This document shows positions 26,999 to 35,889 of a stretch of DNA of 64,000 nt, piece after piece. The stretch comes from UBA6120 sp035361955 (GTDB lineage: Bacteria; Bacillota_I; Bacilli_A; RFN20; CAG-826): contig DAOSDC010000004.1 of assembly GCA_035361955.1 (NCBI GenBank), positions 36,798 to 100,797 of the forward strand, in the 5' to 3' direction. The notes under the pieces are model-generated. The model was not told where the DNA came from. It did no database searches and saw only the letters and a list, made by a program, of their open reading frames with translations. A program made the translations under genes and the position numbers. Every line of letters begins with the position of its first letter. Positions within the stretch are counted from its first letter, which is position 1.

Positions 26999-27529
26999 CT
27001 AGTTACTGCAAGCGAGGAAGCGATGCTCGATTTCTTCGACTAGATCGAGAAAAACCTTTTCGAGATCAAACTCGATGTTTGCCAACATCATCATCGATGT
27101 TGCCAGCAAACCCTGGCTAAAAGATGTTTGTTTGACGTTTAATCCAATACCGATAATCAGATATTCATATGCACCAGATATCTGACGCGTCTCAAGCAAC
27201 ATTCCGGCTATTTTTTTGTCATCGACGTAAATGTCGTTGGGTAACTTAATTCGCGAGGATATTCCATAATTGCTCAGCATCATCACGATCGCGTCTAATG
27301 TGGCCCGTTCATATGACTTAATGATGTTTGAATCTAGTCCGCTTTTAATCAAGAGCGAGAATAACAGATTCTTTCCATCATCGCTTTCCCAACGGCGAGT
27401 GAATTGACCGCGACCCCTTGTTTGGTAATCGGCCCGAATCAGTGAAAAATCATTCAGCGTCCGAAAGTTTTGTTTTGCATAATCAGAGGTTGAATCAAGA
27501 ATTTCGAACTTTTTAATGTCAAAGTTCAT
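26999..27529 (-). CDS. birA: Biotin-[acetyl-CoA carboxylase] ligase, catalytic domain only
   Basis: 176 residues. Family motifs are STSDYAKQ, the biotin-adenylate loop TRGRGQFTRRWES, LPNDIYVDDKKIAGMLLE and IIGIGLNVKQ. It lacks the N-terminal DNA-binding domain of bifunctional BirA and is short at the C-terminus, so it should be an enzyme only, not a repressor. It closes the fatty-acid operon, 1 bp after fabZ, and its partner is the biotin-carrier protein AccB encoded at the operon's other end. Confidence 0.9.
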   Translation of the reverse strand: MNFDIKKFEILDSTSDYAKQNFRTLNDFSLIRADYQTRGRGQFTRRWESDDGKNLLFSLLIKSGLDSNIIKSYERATLDAIVMMLSNYGISSRIKLPNDIYVDDKKIAGMLLETRQISGAYEYLIIGIGLNVKQTSFSQGLLATSMMMLANIEFDLEKVFLDLVEEIEHRFLACSN

Positions 27530-27530
27530 A

Positions 27531-27956
27531 TTAAGAAGTTATCGCAAAGGAGCAGGTGGCTTCTGCGGCAACTTCGTCTCCAACAAACGCTTTAAATTTT
27601 CCGATACCGTAATAGCTGCGTAGCTTGATGATGTCTATTTCGAGTCGCAGAACATCTCCCGGAATCACTTTGCGGCGAAACTTAGCGTTATCGATTCCCG
27701 CAAAATAGGCGAGTTTTCCTTTAAAACTATCATGGGTCAGTAAGCAAACAGCACCTACTTGGGCCAACGCTTCGATAATAAGCACGCCAGGCATGACTGG
27801 CATCCCAGGAAAATGGCCAGGAACCCAAAAATCGTCAGCATTAACGAGCTTGGTGCCCACCGCTCGTTTGGTGGGAATAAGTTCGATAATTTCGTCAATT
27901 AATAAAAATGGTTGGCGATGCGGAATGATCGCCTCAATATCTTTCCTTGATAACAT
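27531..27956 (-). CDS. fabZ: 3-hydroxyacyl-ACP dehydratase FabZ
   Basis: 141 residues, normal length, hot-dog fold. The active-site segment reads PGHFPGMPVMPGVLIIEALAQVGAV, carrying the catalytic His and, on the following helix, the Glu. It starts with IEAIIPHRQPFLLIDEI, a typical FabZ opening. It removes water from 3-hydroxyacyl-ACP in each elongation round. It lies 3 bp after fabF. No FabA-type isomerase is visible in the window. Confidence 0.95.
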   Translation of the reverse strand: MLSRKDIEAIIPHRQPFLLIDEIIELIPTKRAVGTKLVNADDFWVPGHFPGMPVMPGVLIIEALAQVGAVCLLTHDSFKGKLAYFAGIDNAKFRRKVIPGDVLRLEIDIIKLRSYYGIGKFKAFVGDEVAAEATCSFAITS

Positions 27957-27959
27957 ACC

Positions 27960-29192
27960 TTAAACCTTCTTAAAGACAACAGCGGCGTTTTGGCCACCGA
28001 AACCCATATTGATATTCATCGAAACGTTAACATTGCGTTTGACGCTATGTCCAAGCGTGTAGTTTAAATCGCAATCGGCATCGGTTTCCGTCGTGTTAAT
28101 CGTGGGAGGAATCATGCCATCGCGTAGCGCAAGCACGGCGACGATCGATTCGACAGCGCCAGCGGCGCCAAGCATGTGTCCGGTCATCGATTTTGTCGAT
28201 GATAGATTCAATCGATACGCATGTTCTTTAAACGCTTTCTTGACAGCGATCGACTCGATTTTATCGTTGAGGACGGTCGAAGTACCATGCGCGTTGATAT
28301 AATCGACTTCTTCTGGTTTTAGATTAGCTTCTTGTAACGCATGAAGGAAACATGCGGCGATGCTTTCGCCTGTTTCATCGGGTGCCGTCATGTGGAAGGC
28401 ATCGCTTGTGGCTCCAAAACCAACGATTTCGGCATATATCTTGGCCCCTCGAGCAACGGCGTGCTCGTATTCTTCCAAAATCATGACGCCGGCACCTTCG
28501 CCGACGACGAAGCCGCTACGCTGTTTATCAAACGGAATTGAAGCGCGCTGTGGATCGTTAGAAAAATTTAAGGCGCGCATGACAGTGAAACCGCCGATAC
28601 CCAGCGGATTAATCGCCGATTCGGCGCCACCCGCTAAAGCAATGTCAAGATATCCATGTTTAATATATCGAAACGCTTCGCCGATACCATTTGTGCCTGA
28701 TGAACAAGCGGTAACCACGGGAATGTTTGGTCCTTTGATGTTGTATTTGATGGTGATGTGACCGCCGATGAGGTTAACGATAGAATTTGGAATAAAGAAG
28801 GGGGACATGCGATCAGCGCCTTTTTGTCCAGCCACTTGGCTTTCCGACCAAATGGAATCGGTGCCACCCATTCCGGATGTGACAAAACTTCCAATCCGAT
28901 AGCGGTCGATTTCGACATGTGGCAATCCAGCGTCTTCATACGCTTGCGAAGCGGCGACAAGTCCTAATACGATTGTGCGGTCTAATCTGGCCACTTGGCG
29001 TGGTTCGACATAACGGCTCGGATCAAAGTTTTTAACTTCTCCAGCGATTTTTACGCGCATTTGCGAGGCATCGTAGTGGGTAATCGGTCCAATGCCATTA
29101 ACTCCATTTAACATCGCTTGCCAAGTGGTATTCACATCCTGGCCCAGCGGCGTGACCATGCCTAAACCAGTGACGACAACTCTTCGTTCCAT
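27960..29192 (-). CDS. fabF: 3-oxoacyl-ACP synthase II FabF
   Basis: 410 residues from ATG 29192, preceded by AAAGGAG at a good spacing; an upstream in-frame extension to 29222 overlaps fabG and is rejected. The catalytic triad is seen as Cys in VVTACSSGTNG, His in NAHGTST and His in MTGHMLGAAG. It opens with RRVVVTGLGMVTPLG. It condenses malonyl-ACP with growing acyl-ACP. It lies 10 bp after fabG. Confidence 0.95.
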   Translation of the reverse strand: MERRVVVTGLGMVTPLGQDVNTTWQAMLNGVNGIGPITHYDASQMRVKIAGEVKNFDPSRYVEPRQVARLDRTIVLGLVAASQAYEDAGLPHVEIDRYRIGSFVTSGMGGTDSIWSESQVAGQKGADRMSPFFIPNSIVNLIGGHITIKYNIKGPNIPVVTACSSGTNGIGEAFRYIKHGYLDIALAGGAESAINPLGIGGFTVMRALNFSNDPQRASIPFDKQRSGFVVGEGAGVMILEEYEHAVARGAKIYAEIVGFGATSDAFHMTAPDETGESIAACFLHALQEANLKPEEVDYINAHGTSTVLNDKIESIAVKKAFKEHAYRLNLSSTKSMTGHMLGAAGAVESIVAVLALRDGMIPPTINTTETDADCDLNYTLGHSVKRNVNVSMNINMGFGGQNAAVVFKKV

Positions 29193-29202
29193 ATTTGCTC
29201 CT

Positions 29203-29949
29203 TTAATACATTGATAAACCACCGTCGACGCACAGCGTCACCCCGGTGATGTATGATGCTTGTTCGCTTGCTAAAAATATCGTGGCTGCGGCGACGTCTT
29301 GACATGTGCCCATGCGTCCAAGTGGAATCGCTTTTATGGCTGTTTCGATAATGACATCAGCAAGTTTTTTGGTCATGTCAGTGTCGATGAAACCTGGAAC
29401 GATGGCGTTGACGGTAATTTGTTTGGAGGCGAATTCGCGGGCTAATGATTTGGTGAGGCCGATGACGCCGGCTTTGGCAGCGCTGTAGTTACTTTGACCG
29501 GCATTTCCAAGCAGTCCCGATACCGAAGAAATGTTGATAATGCGGCCGCTACCCTGTCTCAGCATTGGTCGCGCGACATGTTTTGATAGTGCCCAAACCG
29601 CTTTCAAGTCAGTGGCGATGACTCGGTCGAATTGCGCTTCGTTCATCCGCAAAATCAGGCCATCGTCGGTGACCCCAGCGTTATTAACGAGCACGTCGAT
29701 GCGACCAAATGCTTCAAGCGTTTCTTTGATTAATCGTTCGCATTCACTGTATTTGGATATGTCGGCCTTGATGGACACGGCCTTGCCGCCTAGTTGTTTG
29801 ATTTCTTCGATTAATTGGGCTGCAGCTTGTTCGCTGGAGTTATAATGAACGACTAATTGATAACCCTGTTTTGCGAAAGCTTGGGAGATCGCTTTACCGA
29901 TACCAGCGGCGCCTCCGGTCACTAGGACGACTTGTTCAGATGAGTTCAT
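29203..29949 (-). CDS. fabG: 3-oxoacyl-ACP reductase FabG
   Basis: 248 residues, short-chain dehydrogenase. The NADPH-binding loop is VTGGAAGIGKAI near the start, NNAG follows, and the catalytic Ser-Tyr-Lys is in NISSVSGLLG and NYSAAKAG. The end (ASYITGVTLCVDGGLSMY) is typical. It reduces 3-oxoacyl-ACP. Its start overlaps the end of fabD by 14 bp. Confidence 0.95.
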   Translation of the reverse strand: MNSSEQVVLVTGGAAGIGKAISQAFAKQGYQLVVHYNSSEQAAAQLIEEIKQLGGKAVSIKADISKYSECERLIKETLEAFGRIDVLVNNAGVTDDGLILRMNEAQFDRVIATDLKAVWALSKHVARPMLRQGSGRIINISSVSGLLGNAGQSNYSAAKAGVIGLTKSLAREFASKQITVNAIVPGFIDTDMTKKLADVIIETAIKAIPLGRMGTCQDVAAATIFLASEQASYITGVTLCVDGGLSMY

Positions 29950-30892
29950 GGGTTTGTAACCATCCTTTCAAAGATTCAAAATCCGACGTTTTTTGATAAC
30001 TGAATACTTCAATTTCCGGCGCGCATTTACGAATAAGTCCGGCGAGCACCGTGCCCGGTCCGATTTCGATCACACAGGTGATGCCAGCCTCTTTAAGCGC
30101 GGTCACCGTCTGCTCAAATAATACAGGTTTTTCAATCTGTTCGGCCATTCGAAGTTTGATTTCATCAAAACATAGCGGTTTTGCGGTTGTATTCATAATG
30201 ATTGGAGTGTGTGGTTTGGACAATGATGAGGTTTCTAGCGCTTGTTCAAAGGCGATACGGGCACTATGCATAAGTGGCGAGTGGAAGGCGCCGCTGACTG
30301 CTAGTGGCATCGCCCGTCTGGCTCCAGCCGATAGGCAGGCACCACTTGCGCGTTTGACGGCTTCGGTGTTTCCACTGATGACGATTTGGCCGGGGCAATT
30401 GAAATTGGCGGGAACAACGATTTCTTGATCGGTTGAAGATTGGACACAGGCAGCAATTGTTTTAGGAATATCCAGGCCTAAAATAGCGGCCATCGCTCCT
30501 GGATGTTTTGTTGCCGCATCATGCATCAACCTCGCGCGTATATTAATTAATCGAAACGCTTCTTTGGTGGAAAAAACGCCTCCAGCGTATAACGCGGCAT
30601 ATTCTCCAAGCGAGAAGCCACACAATGCTTCTGGCTTAAGATTCAATTCTTGGATTAGGTGTTCATATAAAAGCAGTTCGGCTAATAGCATGGCTGGTTG
30701 CGTATAGATCGTTTCATGAATTCGGGTATCGCCTTGAGCAATAATGTCTTGTAACGGAGCACCGGTTTCTTGTGTAGCGATATCAATGATGTTTTTAAGA
30801 TTGGGGAGTCGCTCAATAACATCAAGACCCATTCCTGCGGTTTGCGCTCCTTGCCCGGGGAAAGCTAGTGCTAATTTGTGTTTCATGCTCAT
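29936..30892 (-). CDS. fabD: Malonyl-CoA:ACP transacylase FabD
   Basis: 318 residues from ATG 30892 (MSMKHKLALAFPGQG), which overlaps the fabH stop as ATGA; the ATG at 30886 is possible and 30916 is unlikely. The acyl-enzyme Ser is in GFSLGEYAALYAGG and the active His in SGAFHSPLM. PGQGAQ near the start is diagnostic. It loads malonate onto ACP. Confidence 0.95.
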   Translation of the reverse strand: MSMKHKLALAFPGQGAQTAGMGLDVIERLPNLKNIIDIATQETGAPLQDIIAQGDTRIHETIYTQPAMLLAELLLYEHLIQELNLKPEALCGFSLGEYAALYAGGVFSTKEAFRLINIRARLMHDAATKHPGAMAAILGLDIPKTIAACVQSSTDQEIVVPANFNCPGQIVISGNTEAVKRASGACLSAGARRAMPLAVSGAFHSPLMHSARIAFEQALETSSLSKPHTPIIMNTTAKPLCFDEIKLRMAEQIEKPVLFEQTVTALKEAGITCVIEIGPGTVLAGLIRKCAPEIEVFSYQKTSDFESLKGWLQTHELI

Positions 30893-31824
30893 ATCGTAAT
30901 AATGGCGCTTCCCCACGTTAGGCCGCCACCGAAGCCGACTAACATAATGCGCTCTCCGGCGACCTTGGGATGCGTGTCGAAATATTCGTCAAGGCCAATC
31001 GGGATGCTGGCCGCCGAGGTGTTACCGTATTTTTCAATGTTCATATGAAATAAATCAAGCGGGACTTGTAATGATTCGGCCACCGATTCGATGATGCGGG
31101 AGTTGGCTTGATGAGGAATGATTTTTGCTAAGTCAGCCATACCAATATGATAATACGCCAGCACCTTGTACATTGCTTTTTTGATGGCTTCGATGGCAAA
31201 ACGATAAACCTTGCGACCGTTCATGCTTACATGTTCTTTAACGATGAGCGCATCATCGATGTCACCTTCACTAGCGGTATAAAAAAGAGCCCGTTGATTC
31301 GATTCGCCGGCACCAATGATAATCGCCCCAGCCCCATCTCCAAACAAAATGCACGTATTGCGGTCGGTATAGTCGACCATTTTGGTGATTACTTCGGCTC
31401 CAATCACTAACGCATAACGGGCCATGCCCGATTGGACATAGGCGGCCGCGGCTTGGAGGGCATAAATAAATCCGGTGCAGGCAGCGCTGATGTCAAAACA
31501 GGTGATGTCGCGGTGGTTAAGACCAAGCTTTGATTGGACGAGGGAAGCCGTTGAAGGCACCTTCATATCAGGCGTAAACGTGGCCACGACGATCATGTCA
31601 ATCATTTCTTTATCAATGTTGGCTTTGGCCAAAGCGTTTTGCGCGGCTTTTGTCGCTAAGTCACTCGTATCTTCGCCGACGGCTTTATGACGGGTTAAAA
31701 TACCGGTGTGGTCAACAATCCAATCATTGGAAGTGGCCACCATTTTTTCTAAATCTTCATTAGTGATAATTGTTTCGGGAATATAACGACCAGTCCCGAC
31801 GATGCGTAAATGTGTTTCTTTCAT
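30889..31824 (-). CDS. fabH: 3-oxoacyl-ACP synthase III FabH
   Basis: 311 residues. The catalytic Cys is residue 116 in DISAACTGFIYAL, with His in IIPHQANSRII and Asn in YGNTSAASIP. It starts fatty-acid synthesis by condensing an acyl-CoA primer with malonyl-ACP; whether it prefers acetyl or branched primers cannot be told. It follows accA by 9 bp. Confidence 0.95.
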   Translation of the reverse strand: MKETHLRIVGTGRYIPETIITNEDLEKMVATSNDWIVDHTGILTRHKAVGEDTSDLATKAAQNALAKANIDKEMIDMIVVATFTPDMKVPSTASLVQSKLGLNHRDITCFDISAACTGFIYALQAAAAYVQSGMARYALVIGAEVITKMVDYTDRNTCILFGDGAGAIIIGAGESNQRALFYTASEGDIDDALIVKEHVSMNGRKVYRFAIEAIKKAMYKVLAYYHIGMADLAKIIPHQANSRIIESVAESLQVPLDLFHMNIEKYGNTSAASIPIGLDEYFDTHPKVAGERIMLVGFGGGLTWGSAIITI

Positions 31825-31833
31825 GGTGATGAT

Positions 31834-32646
31834 TCATTCTTTGTAAGCGCCGATGCGGCGGTATTTAAGGTAACGATTGTTAAGGATTGTTTCGCTTGAT
31901 TGGCAACATAGACGCTTCAAGTCCTTTTTGATGGTTGTTCTAATTTGTCCAATCGTGTATTCAATGTCTTCATGGAATCCGCCGGGTGCTTCTTTAATCT
32001 TGCCATCGATGATGTGGTAAGATTGTAAATCTTCGGCGGTTAATTTCATGAGCCCAGCCGCCTTCTTGGCTAGTGTACTGTCTTTGAACAATATCGAAGC
32101 GAATCCTTCGGGTGATAGAATCGAATAAATACTATTTTCGAGCATGTACACCTTGTCGGCGACACCGATGGCGAGGGCGCCACCAGAGCCACCTTCGCTG
32201 ATGACGAAAGCGATAATCGGGGTCTTGATGCTCGACATTTCAAATAAATTGTAAGCAATCGCTTGGGCTTGGCCGCGTTCTTCGGCTCCGATGCCCGGAT
32301 ATGCCCCAGGCGTGTCGATGAACACGATGATGGGACGGTGGAACTTTTCGGCTTGACGCATCGCACGTAATGCTTTGCGGTATCCTTCGGGATGAGGCAT
32401 GCCGAAATTACGTTTGATGCGTTCTGGTGTCGAGATGCCTTTTTCTTGGGCGATGATTGTCACGGGTGTGCCTTCAAAACTACCGATGCCAACGATAAAC
32501 GCCTTGTCATCGCTAAATTGGCGGTCCCCCGCTAATTCGATGAAATCATCAAAGACACGCGGGATAATCGATTGTGAAGTCGGGCGTTTGGGATGACGCG
32601 CCAGTTTTATTCGAGCCCAAATGGCGTCTTCGTGAGTTTGACTCAT
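31834..32646 (-). CDS. accA: Acetyl-CoA carboxylase carboxyltransferase subunit alpha
   Basis: 270 residues, shorter than E. coli AccA (about 320) mainly at the N-terminus, as in many Firmicutes. Crotonase-fold motifs include DTPGAYPGIGAEERGQ, SEGGSGGALAIGVAD and EGFASILFKD. Together with AccD it moves the carboxyl group from biotin to acetyl-CoA. Its ATG overlaps the accD stop by 4 bp, which fits the subunits being made in equal amounts. Confidence 0.95.
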   Translation of the reverse strand: MSQTHEDAIWARIKLARHPKRPTSQSIIPRVFDDFIELAGDRQFSDDKAFIVGIGSFEGTPVTIIAQEKGISTPERIKRNFGMPHPEGYRKALRAMRQAEKFHRPIIVFIDTPGAYPGIGAEERGQAQAIAYNLFEMSSIKTPIIAFVISEGGSGGALAIGVADKVYMLENSIYSILSPEGFASILFKDSTLAKKAAGLMKLTAEDLQSYHIIDGKIKEAPGGFHEDIEYTIGQIRTTIKKDLKRLCCQSSETILNNRYLKYRRIGAYKE

Positions 32647-33512
32647 TGGTGTGCACCATATCCGTGTAATTGTAATAGTTTGATTAACAAAGGTCGAATT
32701 TGCGCGCGTTTAGCCACGATGTCGACTTGACCATGATCGAGTTGAAACGATGAAGTTTGGAAACCTTCTGGTAGATCTTGTTGGATTGTTTGCTTGATGA
32801 CGCGGGGACCGGCGAAGCCGATTAAAGCGCCAGGTTCGGCGATAAGAATGTCGCCAAGCGAAGCAAAGCTGGCAGCGACGCCGCCTGTGGTCGGATCGGT
32901 AATCACCGAGATGTATAAAAGTCCTTTGTCGGAGTGACGTTTTATCGCGGCTGATGTTTTCGCCATTTGCATGAGTGAATAAATGCCTTCTTGCATGCGG
33001 GCGCCACCAGAGGCGGCCACGATGATAAGGGGGAGTTTTTCGCTAATCGAAAGTTCGACTAGACGCGTGATTTTCTCGCCGACGACCGAACCCATCGATC
33101 CCATCATGAAAAATGGATCAAGCACGCCGAATGCTAACGGAATACTACCGATTGTTCCCGTGCCAGACACAAACGCTTCGTTCATGTTCAGCAGTTGACT
33201 GCTTTTCTTCAGTTTCTCGTCATATTCAGGCATCTCTAGCGGATTTAGCGAAGTCATGCCCTCATCGATTTCATTAAATGAATTTTCATCAAGTGTCACG
33301 GTAATGCGTTCTTTGGCGCTTAACCGAAAATGGTGCTGGCAGTTAGGGCAAACTCGTAAATTGTCATCGAGCACTTTTTGATAAATTGCCCCATGGCATT
33401 TATCGCAAGCGATAAAAAGACCGCCCGGAATGTCGCGGGGCTTAATCTCAGGCGCACTATCCACCTTTTTCAGTTGGTTTTGCGCTTTAAGTTTTTCGAT
33501 AATGGTGCCCAC
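32643..33512 (-). CDS. accD: Acetyl-CoA carboxylase carboxyltransferase subunit beta
   Basis: 289 residues. An N-terminal zinc ribbon with two Cys pairs (CDKCHGAIY, then CPNCQHHF) is followed by the crotonase-fold domain (ASGGARMQEGIYSLMQMAKTSAA, TDPTTGGVAASFASLGDI, GFAGPRVIKQT). It partners AccA. It starts on the last base of the accC stop. Confidence 0.95.
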   Translation of the reverse strand: MGTIIEKLKAQNQLKKVDSAPEIKPRDIPGGLFIACDKCHGAIYQKVLDDNLRVCPNCQHHFRLSAKERITVTLDENSFNEIDEGMTSLNPLEMPEYDEKLKKSSQLLNMNEAFVSGTGTIGSIPLAFGVLDPFFMMGSMGSVVGEKITRLVELSISEKLPLIIVAASGGARMQEGIYSLMQMAKTSAAIKRHSDKGLLYISVITDPTTGGVAASFASLGDILIAEPGALIGFAGPRVIKQTIQQDLPEGFQTSSFQLDHGQVDIVAKRAQIRPLLIKLLQLHGYGAHQ

Positions 33513-34858
33513 TATTTGGCGCTCTCCAATAGCCTGGTGATGAACCCGGTATCGTAATGACCGTTGATGAACGATTCATTACCGATCACGCATTCTAAAA
33601 AGTCGATGTTGGTCTTAATCCCTTCAACGCAAAATTCTTTTAACGCCGCGCGCATTTTTTCAATCGCTTCGGCGCGAGTCGGCGCATGGGCGACTAGCTT
33701 CGCTAGAAGCGAATCATAATGGCACGGAATCGTGTATCCGGCGTATATATGCGTGTCTACCCGAATACCCATGCCACCTGGCAGCGAGACTTTTTCAATC
33801 CTACCCGCACATGGCATAAAGTTACTCTCGGTGTCTTCGGCGTTAATCCGACATTCGATCGCATGACCGCGACTCGTGATTTCGGTTCGTTTGAAACCAA
33901 CCGGTTGATTCAATGCGATGCGAATTTGCTCTTTGACGATGTCGATGCCGGTGACAGCTTCGGTGACTGGATGCTCGACTTGAATGCGCGTGTTCATTTC
34001 AATAAAATAGAAGTTGAATTTTTGATCGACTAGAAATTCCATCGTGCCCGCCCCTAAATATTTGACGGCTTTGGCAATGCGAATGGCAGCCTGACCCATG
34101 CGCCGACGTAATGAGACGTCAATTAATGGGGAAGGCGTTTCTTCGATGATTTTTTGATTACGCCGTTGCAAGGAACAATCGCGTTCGCCTAAATAGTAGA
34201 CGTTGCCGCTGCGATCGGCTAGAATTTGTACCTCGATATGGCGTGGGGTCTCGATGTATTTTTCGACGTAGAGACGCCCACTTCCAAAACTGGTTTCGGC
34301 TTCAAGTGACGTTTTGTGGAATATTGTTTTGAATTCGGCTTCCGAACGAATAATCGAGATGCCGCGACCACCACCACCATTGGTAGCTTTAAGCATGACC
34401 GGATAGCCGATTTTCCTGGCTACTGCTAATCCTTCAGACAATGTTTCAATCGTTCCTTCACTTCCGGTTACGACAGGTACATGGGCGGCTTTAGCGATCT
34501 TTTTGGCTGTGGCCTTGTCACCCATGCTTCGCATAGATGCGGCCGAAGGTCCGATAAATGTGATGTGGCAGCCTTCGACGATTTCGGCAAACTGGGCGTT
34601 TTCAGATAAAAAGCCATAGCCAGGATGAATAAGTGAGACTCCAGTGGCTAAGGCGGCGGAAATAATGTTATTGATGTTGAGATAGCTTTCTTTTGGTGAA
34701 GGACCGCCGATACAAACCGCTTCGTCAGCGAGGCGGACATGTAAACTGTCTTGATCGGCCGTCGAATATACGGCAACCGTTTCCAGTCCCAGTTCGCGAC
34801 AAGCACGAATAATGCGGACCGCGATTTCACCGCGATTGGCAATCAATACCTTGGGCAT
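33512..34858 (-). CDS. accC: Biotin carboxylase
   Basis: 448 residues, the usual length. It opens with KVLIANRGEIAVRIIRACRELG. The ATP-grasp lid is LKATNGGGGRGISI, and FIEMNTRIQVEHPVTEAVTGIDIV holds the active site. It carboxylates biotin on AccB using bicarbonate and ATP. Located between accB and accD in the operon. Confidence 0.96.
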   Translation of the reverse strand: MPKVLIANRGEIAVRIIRACRELGLETVAVYSTADQDSLHVRLADEAVCIGGPSPKESYLNINNIISAALATGVSLIHPGYGFLSENAQFAEIVEGCHITFIGPSAASMRSMGDKATAKKIAKAAHVPVVTGSEGTIETLSEGLAVARKIGYPVMLKATNGGGGRGISIIRSEAEFKTIFHKTSLEAETSFGSGRLYVEKYIETPRHIEVQILADRSGNVYYLGERDCSLQRRNQKIIEETPSPLIDVSLRRRMGQAAIRIAKAVKYLGAGTMEFLVDQKFNFYFIEMNTRIQVEHPVTEAVTGIDIVKEQIRIALNQPVGFKRTEITSRGHAIECRINAEDTESNFMPCAGRIEKVSLPGGMGIRVDTHIYAGYTIPCHYDSLLAKLVAHAPTRAEAIEKMRAALKEFCVEGIKTNIDFLECVIGNESFINGHYDTGFITRLLESAK

Positions 34859-34863
34859 AATGG

Positions 34864-35325
34864 TTACTCTTTCGTCCTAATGACGATCATGGACTGGTCA
34901 AAACCGACGACCGATCCGTTTTTAACGAGTTTCTTTTCGACGACACCATCGCAAGGCGCGGCGATTTCATTCATGATTTTCATCGCCTCGATGATACAAA
35001 CGGTATCGCCTTTTTTGACATTTTGTCCAACTTGAACAAATGGACTCCCTTCGGGAGAATCGCCATCGTAGTAGGTACCCACAAGCGGTGATTTGACATG
35101 ACGAAGATAAATTTCATCAGGGTCAGGCGGAATTTGATCTTTAATCGCCGGATTTTGAAGTGCAAGATCGGGATTGGTAATGACCGTTTTTATTTCATGA
35201 GTTGACGGGGGCGGAGTGTCTAGTTTGGACACCGACAATTTGAAATCGCCTTCTTCGATATGAAGCGTGGTCAGCGATGATGCTTCAAAATAGCGAAGCA
35301 ACTCGTTAATGCGTTTGTAGTCCAT
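34864..35325 (-). CDS. accB: Biotin carboxyl carrier protein
   Basis: 153 residues. The N-terminal helical segment is followed by a Pro-rich linker (residues 38-75) and a biotinyl domain. The biotin site is Lys116 in IIEAMKIMNE. It is the substrate of the BirA enzyme encoded at the operon's end and carries CO2 between AccC and AccDA. Confidence 0.95.
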   Translation of the reverse strand: MDYKRINELLRYFEASSLTTLHIEEGDFKLSVSKLDTPPPSTHEIKTVITNPDLALQNPAIKDQIPPDPDEIYLRHVKSPLVGTYYDGDSPEGSPFVQVGQNVKKGDTVCIIEAMKIMNEIAAPCDGVVEKKLVKNGSVVGFDQSMIVIRTKE

Positions 35326-35346
35326 GATGATATTAGTGGCTAGCCT

Positions 35347-35577
35347 TTATTGGGCTTGCGCATCGATGTAGTTGACAATGTCGCCGACGGTCACAAATTT
35401 GGCCGCGTCTTCATCTTTGATTGAAATCGAAAACTTGTCTTCGAGTTCCATCACCATTTCGACTGAATCGAGACTGTCGATGTTGAGATCTTCCTTAAGT
35501 TTTGTATCCACCGTGATTGTGTCAACGGCAACTTGAAATTTGTCAGCGATCATTTGGGAGACGGTAGCGAGAGTCAT
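35347..35577 (-). CDS. acpP: Acyl carrier protein
   Basis: 76 residues, acidic four-helix protein. Phosphopantetheine attaches at Ser35 in NIDSLDSVEMVMELE. AAAGGA precedes the ATG. It is the first gene of the fatty-acid operon, an unusual position that places the carrier ahead of the carboxylase genes. Confidence 0.95.
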   Translation of the reverse strand: MTLATVSQMIADKFQVAVDTITVDTKLKEDLNIDSLDSVEMVMELEDKFSISIKDEDAAKFVTVGDIVNYIDAQAQ

Positions 35578-35654
35578 ATGCGAGAATCCTTTCGGTGTTC
35601 GGGTTGAAGTGACAATTGGCGCTCGAATTTTAGTAGGCGTCTCGGCGTTGTTTT

Positions 35655-35682
35655 ATCTTATCATTATGAGGCAATTTGTCAA
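35655..35682 (-). promoter_or_regulatory. Promoter of the fatty-acid operon
   Basis: On the minus strand a perfect -35 TTGACA (35682-35677), 16-bp spacer and -10 TAAGAT (35660-35655) lie about 80 bp upstream of acpP, leaving a leader of roughly 70 bases. I do not recognise a FapR or FabT operator in it. Confidence 0.65.
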
Positions 35683-35740
35683 GAGAGGGCCGAAGCCGCT
35701 CTTGTTGTTACAACGATTTATCCAATAGTCGTAATAATTA

Positions 35741-35844
35741 ATGAAGGCACACTCTCAAAAACAATGCTATGTAGCAAGTTATGAAAACAGACTTTCAAAA
35801 GTATCAAAAAAACGGAAGTTATGTAAATACACTTTCAAAAGTGT
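35741..35844. repeat. Three repeats at exact 40-bp period with palindromic cores
   Basis: ATGAAGGCACACTCTCAAAA (35741), ATGAAAACAGACTTTCAAAA (35781) and ATGTAAATACACTTTCAAAA (35821) recur every 40 bp with variable 20-bp spacers; the last two are preceded by AAGTT. The core ACTTT-CA-AAAGT is an inverted repeat in copies two and three, extending to a 16-bp perfect palindrome (ACACTTTCAAAAGTGT, 35829-35844) in the third, which abuts the -35 of the ATPase gene. It looks like a set of helically phased operators in the 312-bp gap between acpP and the ATPase gene. Confidence 0.65.
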
Positions 35845-35871
35845 TGATATCTTGTACAAATGTATTATGAT
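35844..35871 (+). promoter_or_regulatory. Promoter of the DUF4143 ATPase gene
   Basis: -35 TTGATA (35844-35849), 16-bp spacer, -10 TATGAT (35866-35871). Transcription would start near 35878, past the ATG at 35860, which supports the GTG at 35890 as the true start. Confidence 0.5.
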
Positions 35872-35889
35872 AAATTCGAGGAATATATC

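Noticed and set aside
35578..35660. Possible FapR or FabT operator in the acpP leader
   Set aside because: No good match to the known palindromes was found on either strand.
35741..35844. Regular repeats with unique spacers, suggestive of a CRISPR array
   Set aside because: Only three degenerate units, 20-bp spacers, internal palindrome and no cas genes nearby; an operator set fits better.
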